NCBI GenBank assembly: GCA_944320965.1
Contig: CALUJO010000018.1
Coordinates: forward strand, 1-41,038
Reading direction: 5' to 3'
From: an uncultured Bacteroidaceae bacterium
GTDB taxonomy: Bacteria > Bacteroidota > Bacteroidia > Bacteroidales > Bacteroidaceae
DNA: 41,038 nt
A model generated the notes under the pieces. It had not been told where the DNA came from. It saw only the letters and a program-made list of their open reading frames with translations, and searched no databases. The translations under genes were made by a program, and so were the position numbers. This document shows, piece by piece, positions 40,978 through 41,038 of this stretch (positions within the stretch are counted from its first letter, which is position 1; every line of letters starts with the position of its first letter).

Positions 40978-41038
40978 GAAACTTTTGCTAAACAATCTGT
41001 TACTACTAAATATTATCCACATATATAAACATCACCAT

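Overview
The window reads as chromosomal DNA from a member of the Bacteroidota, order Bacteroidales (Bacteroides, Phocaeicola or Prevotella relatives). The reasons are repeated -7 promoter boxes of the type TAnnTTTGC, Bacteroidales-restricted families (omega-like RpoZ, DUF4293, DUF5106, DUF349), exported proteins whose predicted mature ends begin with Gln, and lipoproteins of Bacteroidales type. No rRNA or tRNA gene and no CRISPR array was seen. Family names come from reading the translations; no database search was possible.

Layout. 0-2.2 kb: a damaged short-chain dehydrogenase and a Dcu-type C4-dicarboxylate transporter. 2.4-6.5 kb (minus strand): a DUF349 protein, the Mg2+ transporter MgtE and rRNA dimethylase RsmA. 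6.6-9.9 kb: a UPF0104 flippase-like membrane protein overlapping a PepD-type dipeptidase, then YaaA. 10.0-10.5 kb: a cobalamin riboswitch with its own promoter and a terminator, but no recognisable B12 gene between them. 10.6-17.2 kb: a tripartite RND efflux operon ending in an LpxA paralogue. 17.7-24.5 kb: guanine deaminase-like enzyme, a giant TamB protein with no normal start codon, then BamD, RpoZ and a DUF4293 protein. 24.6-29.3 kb: lipoprotein cyclophilin, M16 peptidase, AroA, ThyA, FolA. 29.7-32.5 kb (minus): ligA then dapA. 32.7-33.7 kb: an ArsR-like remnant and TrmD.

33.7-35.0 kb is a non-autonomous insertion sequence with 16-bp terminal inverted repeats and a 6-bp target duplication (GAAATA). 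It inserted in the trmD stop codon, so that the first G of the element completes a TAG stop where TAA once stood. Its transposase is frameshifted and has lost its centre.

35.1-40.5 kb (minus) is an AT-richer block of five tightly packed genes for exported proteins: a 529-aa secreted protein, a TPR protein with a barrel-like tail, a 265-aa outer-membrane-like protein, a DUF5106/thioredoxin-fold protein with a CSMC motif, and an SUMF1-fold lipoprotein without the FGE catalytic cysteines. Upstream lies a 16-bp perfect inverted repeat (40798-40813 / 40962-40977) enclosing a promoter-like box, which is the architecture of an invertible, phase-variable promoter. This operon and switch are the best candidate for an undescribed system.

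A second theme is small-scale damage: the dehydrogenase, the ArsR-like gene and the transposase all appear to have lost internal segments, and tamB has ATC where ATG is expected. Three related hairpin repeats (about 2.2, 17.5 and 29.6 kb) form a dispersed intergenic family.
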